This document shows, in pieces, positions 33,881-46,441 of a stretch of 60,339 bases of DNA (position 1 is the stretch's first letter; each line of letters starts with the position of its first letter). The notes beneath the pieces are model-generated. The model was not told the DNA's origin, searched no databases, and saw only the letters and a program-made list of their open reading frames with translations. A program made the translations under genes and the position numbers. The DNA is from Lichtheimia corymbifera B2541 (taxonomy: Eukaryota; Mucoromycota; Mucoromycetes; Mucorales; Lichtheimiaceae), in contig JNEU01000714.1 of NCBI GenBank assembly GCA_000697475.1, positions 1 to 60,339 of the forward strand, written 5' to 3'.

Positions 33881-34523
33881 ATGTCACAGGCTATTGGCAA
33901 CGTAAATAACGCACACCATTTGCAGCACACACACCATGTCTCCATGTTGACGCTTTGTATTCATATAATAGACCGCCCTTGCATACGCTCGAGTATGGCA
34001 TGTTGTAGACGCTCGCCAACGTGTTATGGGTCGCATGGCTACCAACATTGCTACCACTCTTATGGGAAAGCATAAGCCCATTTACGATCCTGCTTGTAAG
34101 CTTGTCCTGTTTCTTTCTTCTCCATTGACATGGTGATCTAACGACGTGGTTTCGATAATAGCTGATTGTGGTGACTATGTTGTGGTGATCAATGCCAAGG
34201 ACGTTCTTGTATCAGGTCGAAAGGCTGAGCAAAAGTTGTACCGACACCATACTGGTTATCCTGGTGGTCTCAAGGAAATCACATACAATGACTTGAAGGC
34301 TAAGGATCCTACTGCGGTATGTTTTAAAGGAGGAGCAAATGTAGGTAGTCATGGATACTAAATGCCATAATAGGCTATTCGTAAGGCAGTGTCCGGTATG
34401 TTGCCAAAGAACCGATTACGCGACGATCGACTGGCTCGTCTCCATATCTTTGAAGGCGAGGATCATCCTTACAAGGAAAACATTATCAAACGTCATGGCT
34501 TGGATCAGCAACAACAACAATAG
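33881..34523 (+). CDS. MRPL13: mitochondrial ribosomal protein uL13m (bacterial-type L13)
   Basis: Four exons. Exon 1 (33881-33901) encodes MSQAIGN. Exon 2 from 33972 encodes [20 protein letters not shown]. Later exons encode [29 protein letters not shown] and [11 protein letters not shown], ending with [11 protein letters not shown] and a short poly-Gln tail (five Gln). HTGYPGG and [11 protein letters not shown] match the bacterial and organellar L13 type rather than cytosolic uL13, so it belongs to the mitochondrial large subunit. A long N-terminal import presequence is not obvious, as in yeast MRPL13-type proteins. Stop TAG is at 34521-34523. Confidence 0.93.
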
Positions 34524-34800
34524 ACCGAATTCCATTCCTTTTGTACAGCACCACTCAACGCAACCACGCATATATACACACACACATTACGTTTCGACAC
34601 ACCATCTATTCGCCCCCACCCCCATTGACAAAAAAAAGAATACAACACTAGTTGAACATGCCAAAAGAACATCATTGTTGAAAGGAAAAAGGAAAAAAAG
34701 GGAACGTTTAGTAGTGCGTTTAGCTACAAGATGTGCGTGCGTGCGTGTGTGTGTGGACAAAAGAGAGAGAGAGAGAGAGAAAACAAGGAGAAACAACAAC

Positions 34801-34836
<36 letters not shown>

Positions 34837-34984
34837 CGATTAGCGAATGGAACGAAAAAAGAAGAATGCAGTTATCGACAAGCCAACCATCCTTGTTCGA
34901 CCTTTCGAAGGGAAATGAATGGTGGTACAACATGATTAGTTTTTCAAGGACGCACATAGGATGAAGAGGATGCTGGAGGGGGTA
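34524..34984. other. convergent intergenic region with simple repeats
   Basis: About 460 bases between the converging uL13m and Pumilio genes. It has CA-rich and A-rich runs and a long GA microsatellite (about 34761-34834). No gene. Confidence 0.6.
34761..34834. repeat. (GA)n microsatellite
   Basis: Two GA tracts (about 34761-34780 and 34805-34834) separated by an A-rich stretch. Translations on both strands are pure low-complexity artefacts. Confidence 0.9.
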
Positions 34985-37752
34985 TTAAGGGTATGGGTAG
35001 AGCGGATCATTATTGCCAATCAATGGCAATCCAAAAGGTGCGTCTGTAGGGATGGTTGTTGGTGTGGTAGGTCCCTGATACAATGGGCTATTCCCTGGTC
35101 CAGCGTTACTGCTTGCATTAAAACGAAGAGATCCCAAGCTCTGATGCTGTCGGATACGACGTTGTGGTTGATGCTGTTGTTGTTCACGTTGTATCTTGCT
35201 ATGGATACGCTTGCCATAAGGTGTGCTTCGAATGGAAGGTAAAAGAGGACGAATCAATTCCACCAACTACAAAGATATATCATGTTAATCCAAGAGACTA
35301 TGTACAGATCATCATTTCTGTATACTTGCCTGTAGACGTTGATCTTGGTCAGCATATTCAAGGCATGTTTGAATGACATAGTTGGCGAACGAGTCTCGGA
35401 TCAACTTTTCAACATTCGATTCACTCATCAATTCGGCTACAAGCAAGCGACGTGTTTCTGGTTCGGCCACACGAATGCATTTTTCGATCACATTGGAGCT
35501 AAACTTTTGAACACTGAGGTCGCATACATGTTCCAAGAAACAGCGAATAAGGGTATCAGTATAATGGATATCTCCAAGATCAAGCACATATTGAACAACA
35601 TAGTTGCCGAATGGATCTTGCACCAAAGGCAAAGCATGCCATGTAATTACTTTGACAAGTTGGTTCTGTTTACAAGGATATATCAATATAAGCAAGTCGC
35701 AATATGTATCGTCTCTCTCTCTTTTACCTTTTGATCATCCGATGCATAATCAATGCAACGCTGTAACACACAGCAACCATGACGATGGGTGGCTACTTGG
35801 ATACAGTTCTCACTCACAGCATCATATACAAATTGCTTATGCTCAGCCGATAAACGATGAAGACATTTCTGGATAACATGGTTGCCATTCAAATCCTTGA
35901 TCAAAGTGACCACGTTTGGATCAAGTGCTTGAATCACTGCTTGGATCTACATTACTCTGATTAGCATGTTGTGTATTGAATAAATGATTGTATATGTACC
36001 TGTTGAGGTGTGGACAAGAATTCAATGAGGCGCTGAACAGCACGTGTGCCATGCATGTTGAGAGAAATCTTTAGCAATTCGGGAGCCACGGTCTCGACAA
36101 GAAGATCACGTTGGGCATCATTGCAATGCTCAATGAGCTTTTGACAAAGATAGTTGCCAAAAGGCTCCACCATCAATTCACGGAAATGAGGTTGGACTTC
36201 ATCAAAGATCATGCACAAGTGGCGTGTATTATCAGGTTCCTCAAGCTTCTTTTGCAAAAAGCGGCATCCGTTTTGATCCTTGCATAAATCGTACATTTTA
36301 CCCACAAAGTCTTCAAGCTTGGCACCTGCAAAACGGTTGGTCGATTCATTCATCGCTGCTGAATTGTTCAAGGCTGCCATGGCTGCTGTAGCTGATGCAT
36401 GGTCTGGCGTACATGTGCCTCGACGACTTGCTGGTCGGGAAGATGAAGGTGAATGTTGAGCAGCTGCTGCTGCAAGATCATGATGTGATGGACGCTTGGA
36501 TAATGGATGGGCACCATTAGCATTAGCACCACCACCACCACCGGAACCAGCTAGATTGTGCAACATGGAATATTGGTGATAAGGATACATTGGCATATCC
36601 AATGAAGTCGGCATATCGTAAGCATCCATATCCAACATTAAATCGACTGGATGATGATGGTGTTGTTGTTGCTGTTGTTGTTGTGCAGCCATCGCAGCTC
36701 TCAAGGCAGCACCATGCAAATCCGAATACGAATGTGAGGTGGTCAAACGGCTGTTTTTGTATTTCATATTGGGCGGTACGGCTGCTGCAGGCAAGTAGGC
36801 ACCATTACCATTACCTCCTTCAGCGGCAGCGGCGGCTGCAGCTGCAGCTGCAGCGGCCTGTGCATTGGTGGCGGGAGGCCAACATCCATATGAAAAACGT
36901 CTTGGTGGTTGCTGCTGTTGTTGTCCTCCTCCATAAAAAGCTGCTGGTGTAGGTACCTCGTTCTCGAGATATTGTGCCCATGTTCTCAATGATTCCACAC
37001 TACGGTTTTGTCGTGCTGCTGAATGACGTCGCAAAGAAGAGCTGAGATCAAGGGGAGAGGGTGAAGGAAACTATTACAGTCCTTTAGTTGTCATGATCGT
37101 ATAGGGCAACAGGGTATTATATAGCTTACCAATCCTTGACCCACAATGGAGGGGAGTTTTTCATTTGAATCAGTGTATCTGCTGGTGTTGCGGAGATAAG
37201 CAGCATCATTGCGTGGTGGCATTTGAGGAGAGAAAGGATGCATATCTAATCACATTGCAGTTGCACTCTCATTTAGTATATGCATTTGCATATAGCACCC
37301 TTTTTTTACCCTTTTACCTCTTGCACTGTCTCCACCACCACCATCAAACAAAAGATGGTTCTTGGCAAGTAAACTGCCTGATGTTGCTGTTGTATGTCTA
37401 GGGACTCCCACGTCTACGCTCATTGATCGATGCACTGCCTTGTTGACCAAATCATTATGTTTGGGACCTGGTGATGAATTTCTATGACAAATCATGCGAC
37501 ATTGACATTAGGGCCATGATTTGCTGCATTTGACTGATTTAAGGTATCTTACCGTCGTTCTCCAAAATCATCCACCTTGAGCTTGTCAAATACAGAACAG
37601 AGGCCAGCCTCGTCCTGGTTGGTAGGTCCTGGTGTGGATGACAAGCTACAGCTTTCGGATGATGATGGTGAAGGTCGACGCAATGGGTGATGGCTTTCGT
37701 GGAGTGGATGTACGTTGTAGTTGGTATCAAACAGAGACGCTTGTTTCTCCAT
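34985..37752 (-). CDS. Pumilio/PUF-family RNA-binding translational regulator
   Basis: About 850 residues. The N-terminal half is disordered, with runs of Ala (about 12), Gln (about 8), His and Ser; one exon there starts MRRHSAARQ. The C-terminal half is a PUM homology domain with eight repeats. Their RNA-reading segments run in order GCRFLQ, NYLCQ, TRAVQ, NHVIQ, CCVLQ, NYVVQ, SNVIE and NYVIQ. The family binds UGUA-type elements in mRNA 3' untranslated regions and recruits deadenylases. By the known PUF code these residues predict UGUAUAUA, the Puf3/PUM-type site. The start is the ATG at 37750-37752 (MEKQASLFD) after a pyrimidine-rich leader. At least six introns separate exons. Stop TAA is at 34985-34987. 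Confidence 0.93.
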
Positions 37753-38954
37753 GTCGGTATTGCAAAAAGAAAGAAGAGGGGAGGAGAGTCAAGTATAAAG
37801 ATACAAGATATAAAAAACAAAAAGAGAAAAAAGACAGTGAAGAGTCAAACGTGTGTGTACGTGTGTGTAAAGTGAATGAAGGGAAAAAAAGAGAGAAAAT
37901 GTGATAAGGAGCAAAAGACTTGAGGAAGAAAAAAAAAGGTGAGAGGAGCAAAAAAGGGGAATATGGGGAGTGAGAGTGAAGAAGGGGTTGATTGGAGGGC
38001 AAAGAGGAAAGATGAAAAATAAAGGACCAATCCAATTTACAAGCAAGTCAAGACGGGCTGCATATACTGCAAGTACAGGTGAGTGATTTGCTGTAGCCTT
38101 TTCGATCGCCATGTTTTGGCTATGAAACAAAGAGCAAAGTCAAAACGGGCTATACTGTCATCATGCTGCAGGGGCAAACAAAAGGACCATGCTTTCCATT
38201 TCTGGCACCGAAGAAAGGGGTTAAAGAGAGCACTTTTTTTTTCTCTCCTTTGCTCATCCACATACACGCACCCACCCACCACATTCACACACACACGCGC
38301 TCTCGCACATTCACAGAAACCCCCAATCTCATAATCATATCTTTTTTTTTCTCCATCCCTAATTATTGCATTACCTGCGTGTTTCAACAACACTCGTGGC
38401 CTAGATCATTTGTTGTCATTCTCTACGCCAATTGAAGCACGTAATAACTGCGATAGAATATGGTGATGCAATCATTATAGGGGCTCGAGAATGACCCATT
38501 CTTATGATTCAACATGGTATTACTCGGAGATGAAGACAGCAAAGAAAAAAGCGTATCCATGGAGAGGAAAAGGATAATATGTTGCTTTCCCCTTGTTTAG
38601 CACATGCCAACTGGGCTCCTTCTTCCTAGAGACACTCACATACACATCATTGCCCCTTGCCAGGTGCAGGTGTCATTCACATTCTTTTCGGATCCAACTA
38701 TGTGGCACCTCGTTGTCATCGGTCAACGCATGCTGATCCATGGTAACGTATTACCGACACCAAGAGAGATCAGAGAATATTGCAACTATTATGTATGTGG
38801 CGCAGATAATTATAGTCTTGTATAGCATGCATATCAATTTGTAATATCTTTATACGACTTTTGATATGAAAAAGGAAGTGCGATTTAAGGGGTGTAAGGT
38901 GCATGGGTGTAAGATAATGGAGGAGAAGGACGTACAATGGCGAACTATCAATGT
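37753..38954. other. non-coding stretch between Pumilio and OST1 genes
   Basis: About 1.2 kb. On the minus strand the first 300 bases or so are very C/T-rich, typical of a long 5' leader for the Pumilio gene. The rest has no supported gene. Long open frames here are low-complexity Ser/Phe/Leu runs caused by the CT tracts. Confidence 0.5.
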
Positions 38955-40760
38955 TCACTGGGACTTTTTCTGCATTTGTGATACATAACACATGTGAGCC
39001 TATGACATAACCCGGTAACCAACCATGCATATCGCACACAGACGCACTTACAGCAGGTGCCTCGATCGACAAACTGAGTCTTGAAAAGAGAATGCTTGCC
39101 AAGAATAGGATGAATATCGCAGCAGAAGCTACCAGTGGCTTTTGCAGGAGACGAGATGAAGGATAGTCGTAAGTGATCTAATTCGAGCATAAATATATCA
39201 ACCCCTGAAACCATGTTTGATTTTTATTTTACTGTAACGTACCTGAATCGGTTGCTGGTGCTCACGGACCACGTTGTGCTTTTGGATCACTACGACGTAT
39301 CGGCCAGTGGAATCGAAATTGGTATAATGCACTGCATGTTCCAAGTTGTCGTAACCAAATGGCATTTCTACTTGCACGTTCCTAGTACAATCGTCATCCT
39401 TGTCAATGTTTTTGTTTTCTCTCCCTATCACATGGATCAATCACTTACTTTGCACCTTCAGGCAACACAACTCGGAGCTCTGCCTTGTCAATAACCATGT
39501 CTTGGACATTCTCCACAAAGTTGAGGTTCAATATATATCGACCCGACTTGGATGAATAGCGTACAAACTGGCTAGCATCAACATTGTATCCGTGAAACCA
39601 CGTGTAAATCCATCCACCATACAAGGGGTAACGAGGAAACAGTTGTAGCGTGGCTTTATCGGGACCATAACTCAAGCGGGATGTCGAAACGTTGCCAATT
39701 TCATCACGATAATAGACATCTCGTGCTGCTGCAGGCAATTCAAAAGTCAACGTCTTGAGCACATTGGTTTGGTCATGGACCATCCTCGTCTTTTGAAACA
39801 TGGCGCGGTTGAATTCTTCTTCCAATCTAACAAAGGTGATATAAATACTGTGTTGTGCTTCTTTTTCCACTATCTGTATTATACCTTGCACCGCTGTGCT
39901 CCAGCTTGTAATGCTCCTCGACAGCCAAATTCGAAGCCCAGTGCGACACTTGGATATCACGTTGAAGCTCTGTCACAGTCAATAATGGCTTGGAATACTC
40001 GTAATGAATCCTGAATGGGTTGTATGATCCAGGTGTCACTGATAAGTACGGCCCATACACAATCTTGTCGCCAATTCGCTCAACTTGAGGACCACCGGTA
40101 TACGAAAGCACACGTGATGCTGCAGGTAGGCTATATGTCATTGTTTGTGAGTTATCCTGCTACCAAACCACTAGAACACTTACTGCAAGGTTGTCTTTAT
40201 CTCATCGGTAAAGTAAGGATTGTCGACGTAGATATTCTCTGAGTAATAAACGTATTGGCGTCCGAGTTGCTTAATGGAAGCGGGCAAGTTTTCCAATACA
40301 TGCGTGTAGGCGATCTTGATACCAAAGCGGATCTCAGTGTCCGGCTTGATTGGCTTGTCGAAAACAACCTTGTACCATCCAGAGCCACTATGTATGGATA
40401 TAGAGGGCATGCGTGAGTTGTTGAGAAGAGGAGGTATCCACAAGAAGAAGATCCTTACGCTGTTGGTTCAAGCACTGGTTCGACTGTCAAAGCCGTTCTC
40501 GGTTCTTCAAGTAAGGATGCCTTGATATCAGCAATGTTCTCGTTCGTCTCAGACGACACAGTGAAGAGGTATTCATTCATAGGTTGGCTGTCAATGTTCC
40601 TGGCTCGAATGCCAATGTCATGATGTACAACGTTGCCTCGAAGATCGATGACGCGAACGAGTCGTGTGTTTCTGAATGCGGAGTCAACAAGGAAGGCCCG
40701 GCCACTGTCGACGATGAGCCCCAACACCAGGATGCTTAACAGCACCACCGAGAAACGCAT
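38955..40760 (-). CDS. OST1: oligosaccharyltransferase subunit OST1 / ribophorin I
   Basis: About 470 residues from six or seven exons. A signal peptide (MRFSVVLLSILVLGLIVDSG) is followed by the ribophorin I domain with LVDSAFRNTRLVRVIDLRGN, YVYYSENIYVDNPYFTDEIK, RDIQVSHWASNLAVEEHYKL and YPLYGGWIYTWFHGYN. Near the end a transmembrane helix (PLVASAAIFILFLASILF) leads to a short cytosolic tail. Splicing across the donor at about 39053 (GCT|GTAAGT) to AATGCAG near 38970 gives the terminus EAPAKKSQ, a KK-containing tail as expected for an ER-resident type I protein. OST1 is part of the complex that transfers the glycan from dolichol to Asn in N-glycosylation. Several acceptor choices were made by eye. 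Confidence 0.94.
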
Positions 40761-41833
40761 AACTCAAAAGAAAAAGGATGGATAGAAAACAAGATAAATT
40801 AGGTTTCCTTGATATCTTGCTAATAAAGCTGGGAAGCACAGACAAAGGAATCCCCGATGCATGCCATCAATGGTTGCCCGCCATATCATATCTTGACAAT
40901 CTAAGACCACCAAAGGAATAAATGCTATGATGATAGATGAATTTGGATAAATCAAATTTGGTTGCTATTACAGTAGGATACCTCTACCCTATCAATTGCT
41001 GTTTGCATGAATCAAACCCGTGAATAGTAGAAATGCATTGGATGAAGCATTGATCAAAGTATTGATGGTTGGTTAGGTAAACTGTTTCAATATACTGTTA
41101 CCGTAACTCATCTCTCAAGCTTATGCTTTAGTAGTGGGTACATAGTAGACTGACCAAACTTATTCTTAAAATGACTTCAGAAAGTTGCATAAGACCGGGA
41201 TGGGGGTGAACTTTGTATTCCTTTGGTTTTTGCAGGCAACAATATGATGAGGAGGATGGTTGCTATGTATGTGTGTATATACAAAAATGGCGTTTGATGT
41301 TGTCATGGATTTCGATGATGGTAGTAATGGATGTGTATAAAGATCTTCAAAGTGGCACAAGATCAAATTAGAGCTGGAGAATGTAAATCTCTCAAAACCC
41401 ACACCATGGGATTCTATCTTAGAGGATGGCAACATGAAATCGTTAATAGGCCCATCATCTTACAAGCGGGCGTTGGATCGGAATAACTCGTGTTTGGGCA
41501 ATGTGGTATTTTGATGTCAGCCTTCTTGACACAAAACTATGTCAGGCACCATTCACAAAAGGGATTTGCGATATTCCATCCCTCGTTATATTAGAAGTGG
41601 ACATCATGAAGAAGGAGTTCATCAGGAGGATGAGTGGCTGAACGAAGGAGAGTAATGAGTAGAACGTGCCTCACAACCTGTGTGACAATAATGTCCGCAA
41701 TGCCACGGCAACCAATGATTGGTGGCCAGGCCCTGTCTTGTTGCCCCACACCATATTCACGGTCAACCATCGTCTTTCTTTCCTTTACCCCTCCCATTTA
41801 TTCTGATATACTCAAATACTATACTACACCACT
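40761..41833. other. divergent intergenic region (OST1 / TPR-MYND)
   Basis: About 1.07 kb presumably holding both promoters. No gene, RNA or repeat recognised. Confidence 0.5.
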
Positions 41834-43174
41834 ATGACTCAAGAAGAAGTTGCTGTCGCTCGTCCCGAAGACATTCCCCAAAAGCAGGTGGAAAAGCAAG
41901 AAGAGAAGGAAGAGGGAGAATACAAGGATCGCTTCTTGGAAGGCAACCAGCGCATCATTGCTTACGATCTGTTGGAAGCGCGTGGCAAGTCCTCTGAGAC
42001 CTCGGATCCTGATGTCAAGCGTTATAAAAAGGCAAAGGAAATGTTCCGCAAGGGTTATGACTTGGCCATGACCATCCCACGTACCTTGGAGGACGATTCC
42101 CTGGCAGAGTATGAGGAGGACATCAAGACCGCTGCCGAAACTCTTGTTGATGCCTGGATGCTGGATGACAAGGCTGCACCAATGTCAGAGCGTGTGCTTA
42201 TCCTTGGTCAACAATATGAAAAGGTGTTGTTGAAGAATATTCCCGAAGAGCAACGTGAAGGTTTCTTCATCAAACAAAGCTTGTTATTCTCTGCTTGGAT
42301 TCTCATGGTTGGACGACAATATCAACACTGGTAATGGTTACTATGGGGATTGCATACGAGGTCGTCATGGATACTTACAGGATTCTTCTTTTATAGCTTG
42401 ACTACGCTCAGTCTTGCCATTGACAGCTATGATGACTTGCCTGCACGCGTCTATTTCCTTCGTGCATCGTGCTACTTTTCTATTGGCAAACTCAGGTACA
42501 TTCATCATGATTCAAACAAACAAAGCATGAGGCTAATTAATATCTATAATAGAATTGGTTTGAAGGATTTGGAACGTTGCTTGCAAAAGGAACCTGGTTT
42601 CAATGTGGCATACAGCGTTCAGGGATCGATCTACATGAACCTTAAGGACCGTGAGAATGCCATCAAGTCATTCAGAGCCTACATTGAGCGTGGTCATCCC
42701 GATACCGCAGATTATATCAACTCGCTTTATTCATTGTCCATCCTCTTCCATGAAAAGAACAAAAAGGCCGAGTCCCGCAAGTATTACAAGAAGGCACGTG
42801 ATGCTGAAGCACGATTCAAGTCCTTGTATGGCACCAACACTGGCATGAGTGATATCAAGCGTCAAGCCATTCAGATCCATGAGACCCCTGAGGACGCCCG
42901 TCAGATCATTGTGAACGCTATGCCAGCTAAGCAATACAACAACAAGATTGAGCAGCTCATCCAGGCTGGTATCCTTAGCTCGCCTTATGCTCCAAGCCCT
43001 GACAACTGCTCTAATTGCGGTGCCAAGCATTTGAAGGATCAGCCTGACAAGGGCTTGCTTTGCTGCGGTGGATGCAAGAGTATCTGGTACTGTAGCCGTG
43101 AATGTCAAGTTAAGGATTACAAGGCTGGCCATAAGGTTGCATGCAAGAAGGCTAAGGCTCAACAACAATCATAA
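41834..43174 (+). CDS. TPR-repeat protein with C-terminal MYND zinc finger
   Basis: Three exons (41834 to about 42331, about 42398-42495, about 42552-43174) encode about 405 residues. The acidic N-terminus (MTQEEVAVARPED) leads into helical TPR-like repeats, best seen in the ERCLQKEPGFNVAYSVQGSI and RENAIKSFRAYIERG region. A Lys-rich helix follows, and the protein ends in a complete MYND finger: CSNC, then CCGGC, then YCSREC and HKVAC supply the Cys/His zinc ligands. MYND fingers bind proline-rich peptides; TPR arrays bind chaperones and other partners. No SET domain is present, so it is not a SMYD methyltransferase. The specific role is unknown. Confidence 0.85.
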
Positions 43175-43391
43175 GTTCAATAAACAAAATCATTACATCT
43201 AGAACAAACAAAAAACATTTAGTTCATTTCGTTTTCCCCGATATACTGCTCGGCATTGCCGGATAGCTGACCGTGAGTTGTTGCTGGAATTCAATTGTTT
43301 TTCGCACGCGGTTGGAACCAGGATATTGCAGCTGCTGCAGCCTTGTTCGTTGTTGTTCTTTCCCTCTCTCTATTATACCACCGCCGCCAAC

Positions 43392-44076
43392 ATGGCACCC
43401 ATAACGTACCTGACTCGCATAGCTTCATTTTCAGCTGCACATCGATTACATTCTCCACACTTGACAGATGATGAAAATAAGGCACTCTATGGAAAATGCA
43501 ATCATCCTAACTTTCACGGACATAACTACAAAGGTTCCTTTCCTTCTAGCATACACCCCCGATCCCCAATGGCACCCAACATTAACTTTTATTGCAATCC
43601 CCATAGTGGAAATCACCATCAAGGGCGAGGTGAATCCCGACACTGGCATGGTTATGAATCTAACAGATCTCAAGGACTGCATAAAGTCCTCTATTATGGA
43701 CGTCCTTGACCATAAGAATTTGGTACGTATGATATTACAGGGTCAGCTTGCTTATAAATAACATGTCATGGTGTAGGATTGTGATGTGGAGTACTTTTAT
43801 AAAAGGCCAAGGTAAATGATCATTCTACTGGTGGTAGTGGTGATGGTTTTGTTTTCGTGTGCTTACCTTATTGTGTGTCTTTTTAGCACAACCGAGAATC
43901 TGGCTGTCTTCGTTTGGCTAAATTTCGACCATCATTTCCGCAATCATCCAGCCAGGCATACCACCAACGCGCGGTTATACAAAGTCAAGATCCATGAAAC
44001 AGAAAGCAATGTTGTGGAATTTATGGGCGAAGGTTTGCCATTGGAAAATGGAAATGGGAATGCCAATCTCTCTTGA
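43392..44076 (+). CDS. 6-pyruvoyl-tetrahydropterin synthase
   Basis: Four exons encode about 150 residues. The zinc ligands and catalytic residues of PTPS are visible: FSAAHRL (first His), [11 protein letters not shown] (catalytic Cys and two His ligands), [20 protein letters not shown] (Asp-His of the proton relay) and TTENLAVF (substrate-binding Glu). The enzyme converts 7,8-dihydroneopterin triphosphate to 6-pyruvoyl-tetrahydropterin, the second step of tetrahydrobiopterin synthesis. The Cys-containing HGHNY arrangement favours the eukaryotic BH4-type enzyme over the bacterial QueD role. Introns lie at about 43535-43608, 43723-43776 and 43813-43887. ATG is at 43392 and the TGA ends at 44076. 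Confidence 0.93.
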
Positions 44077-45228
44077 ATACCATCCATCTCTACCTTTATC
44101 TTAACGTTGATTCGTATATGTACATATCTACTACTGCATTCTATTACATTTTCTCGGAGCTTATCATATTGCATGAATAAAGTAAGCTAGCATCATCAAT
44201 TAATAGTTGGAGGTTTACTGGAAGAGGATGGAGGGATGGATGCATTGCTTCCATGGTCTACCATTTTGTTTACTCTGTAAGGACATGAGCGATCTTTGGG
44301 AACGCGTATATTGTTGTTATATTTGGTGGTCTAGGTGTACCTACACGCGCTCGACGACGTGCTAGTTAGATACTCTTTTGGTTGCCATGGTGATTTTGGT
44401 CGTCATGGTGACATCGATGTTATGCTATTATGGCTCCCGTTATATAAAAAAAGCATGCCTAGTTGCCACAAATGGGCTCACGTTGTGTGGGCATTTGGGA
44501 CAACTCCCCTCACTATTGCAAAACCACCTGCTTGCTACTGTGCTTTATCCAGCATGAGTGTTTGCAGTATCCATGCATCGTATTCTGCTCGATAAGGATC
44601 GCGTGAATATCTTGACCATCAAAATTGACGATGATGCGGCATACAAATCAGCCTAAAGTTTGTGTGACAAACTCTATTGCTGGTTGCTGCTGCTCCTGCT
44701 GTTGCTGCAAAACATGTCCCTGAAAGTGTGATGTGTCACAGAGTCTTTATTACCAAAAGCTCCTGCATAAATATGCAATTATGGCAATGACAAAAGACAT
44801 TCTAGGTACATACTTTGAATCAAAACGTGACATACTCATGTGTGTGGGGGGAAGGGAGCATGAATGTGTATGTGTGCGTGTGCTCTGCAGCTCATCAAAT
44901 GAATTAAATTGTAACAATGACCACCAACATGAATGCTTTTAGTATTATTGTCAAGGCGTGATGAATTTAATGATAATGATTCTTCTAAACTACTACAATG
45001 GGTGGATCAGAGTTTGTTGCGGACAATGGAGTGGATTATCTGACAAAGAAATCTGGCAGTGCTAAAGTGGCTTGTTTCTACGTCACGCTGAGAAAATATT
45101 TTGTCATTGGCTTCGGGTAAAGGTGTTTTTTCCTCCTCTTTTCCTGACTGTATTGACGCCATGTGAGTTGTCATTTTATCCCATTTCCACCACACAACCT
45201 ACGCGGCTACTGTTCAATGAGCTCCAAC
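44077..45228. other. intergenic region upstream of eL19
   Basis: About 1.15 kb without a supported gene. Short open frames at 44.34-44.6 kb have no features. No tRNA-type box or snRNA motif was recognised. Confidence 0.5.
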
Positions 45229-46039
45229 ATGTATGACGTCCATTGTTGCTTTTTTGGTTGACGGTAATGGGTGACATTTGGCAGTCGACCTGATGACAAA
45301 AAGAACCGCAGCAGTGGACCCAGACAAAGAGAACGAGCCCTGAATAACGGCAGCATCTATTATCGAGTATATATATATATACCAGCATTTTAATAACACG
45401 ATTATATGGATCTTAGGGTCAACCTGCGTAACCAGAAACGTTTGGCCGCTTCCGTTCTTAACTGCGGCAAGAGAAAGATTTGGCTTGATCCCAATGAAGT
45501 CAACGAGATCTCCAACGCCAACTCCCGTAAGTGTGGATATAAGGATATATGGGGCATAAAATGACCAACACTCCATATGATATGATTCAGGTGCCAACAT
45601 CCGTAAGCTCGTCAAGGATGGTTTGATCATTCGCAAGCCTGAAATTAGCCAATCTCGTTTCCGTGTCCGTGAGCGTGCTGCTGCTAAGCGTCTTGGTCGT
45701 CACATGGGTCTTGGTAAGCGTAAGGGTACTGCCAATGCCCGTATGTCCCAACAAGTCCTCTGGATGCGTCGTATGCGTGTTCTCCGTCGTCTTTTGCGCA
45801 AGTACCGTGAGTCTGGCAAGATCGACAAGCACTTGTACCACTCCCTTTACCTCAAGGCCAAGGGTAACGGTTTCAAGAACAAGCGTGTCTTGATGGAACA
45901 CATTCACAAGGCCAAGGCCGAGAAGCTTAGAGCCAAGACTCTTGCTGAACAAGCTGAAGTCCTCCGTGCTAAGAACAAGGCCCTTCGTGAACGTCGCAAG
46001 CAACGTGCTGAAGCCAAGACTGCTGCTGGTGAGCAGTAA
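45229..46039 (+). CDS. RPL19: 60S ribosomal protein eL19 (RPL19)
   Basis: Spliced product of about 195 residues starting [20 protein letters not shown], through [20 protein letters not shown] and [19 protein letters not shown], to a long basic helix ending TAAGEQ. This is the full eL19 fold. The start codon itself is split: AT at 45229-45230 ends exon 1, an intron of 186 bases (45231-45416) follows, and exon 2 begins with G then GTC (Val2). The donor is GTATGA and the acceptor CTTAG. A second intron lies at about 45529-45591. Codons are strongly C/T-ending, as for other abundant proteins. eL19 forms an intersubunit bridge in the 80S ribosome. Stop TAA is at 46037-46039. Confidence 0.95.
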
Positions 46040-46441
46040 TTGTTCGAGTTTTCACATTTGAATATATAAAAAGCTGACGGCTTTGGATCAAAACCAAAAA
46101 CAAGTGATCAGGTGGTGGCTCGTGCGCATTATAATGGGAGAAATATAAAAGTGGAAAAGTGAAATTGGATTGGTGGAAGGATGGTTTTGGGAGAGATGCA
46201 TAATAAGGTGCATAGACTGTTTGCTGCATGTTGCTGCTGATGCTGCTGCTGCTGCTGACGAAGGACGAGGCTGAGACAAGCACACACACACACATGCACA
46301 CACATGCATTTTTTTTTTCCTTTCTTTTTCTTCTTCTCATCCATTACTATTATTACTACTATTATTGCTGTTGTCCTACTACTACAACTTGTATAGATCA
46401 TTTACAGGTGTACAACATTTTCGGGATATATCTTGCCGAGC
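46040..46441. other. gap between eL19 and the RhoGEF gene
   Basis: About 400 bases with GCTGCT and CA repeats and pyrimidine-rich runs. A possible acceptor (TTTACAG near 46408) suggests that the RhoGEF gene has an upstream non-coding exon. Confidence 0.4.

Noticed and set aside
34351..34964. Long open frames on both strands across the GA microsatellite
   Set aside because: Pure RE/ER or LS/SL low-complexity peptides from a dinucleotide repeat. The true uL13m stop is at 34523.
37727..38393. Ser/Phe/Leu-rich ORFs on the minus strand
   Set aside because: Produced by CT-rich leader sequence of the Pumilio gene. No protein features.
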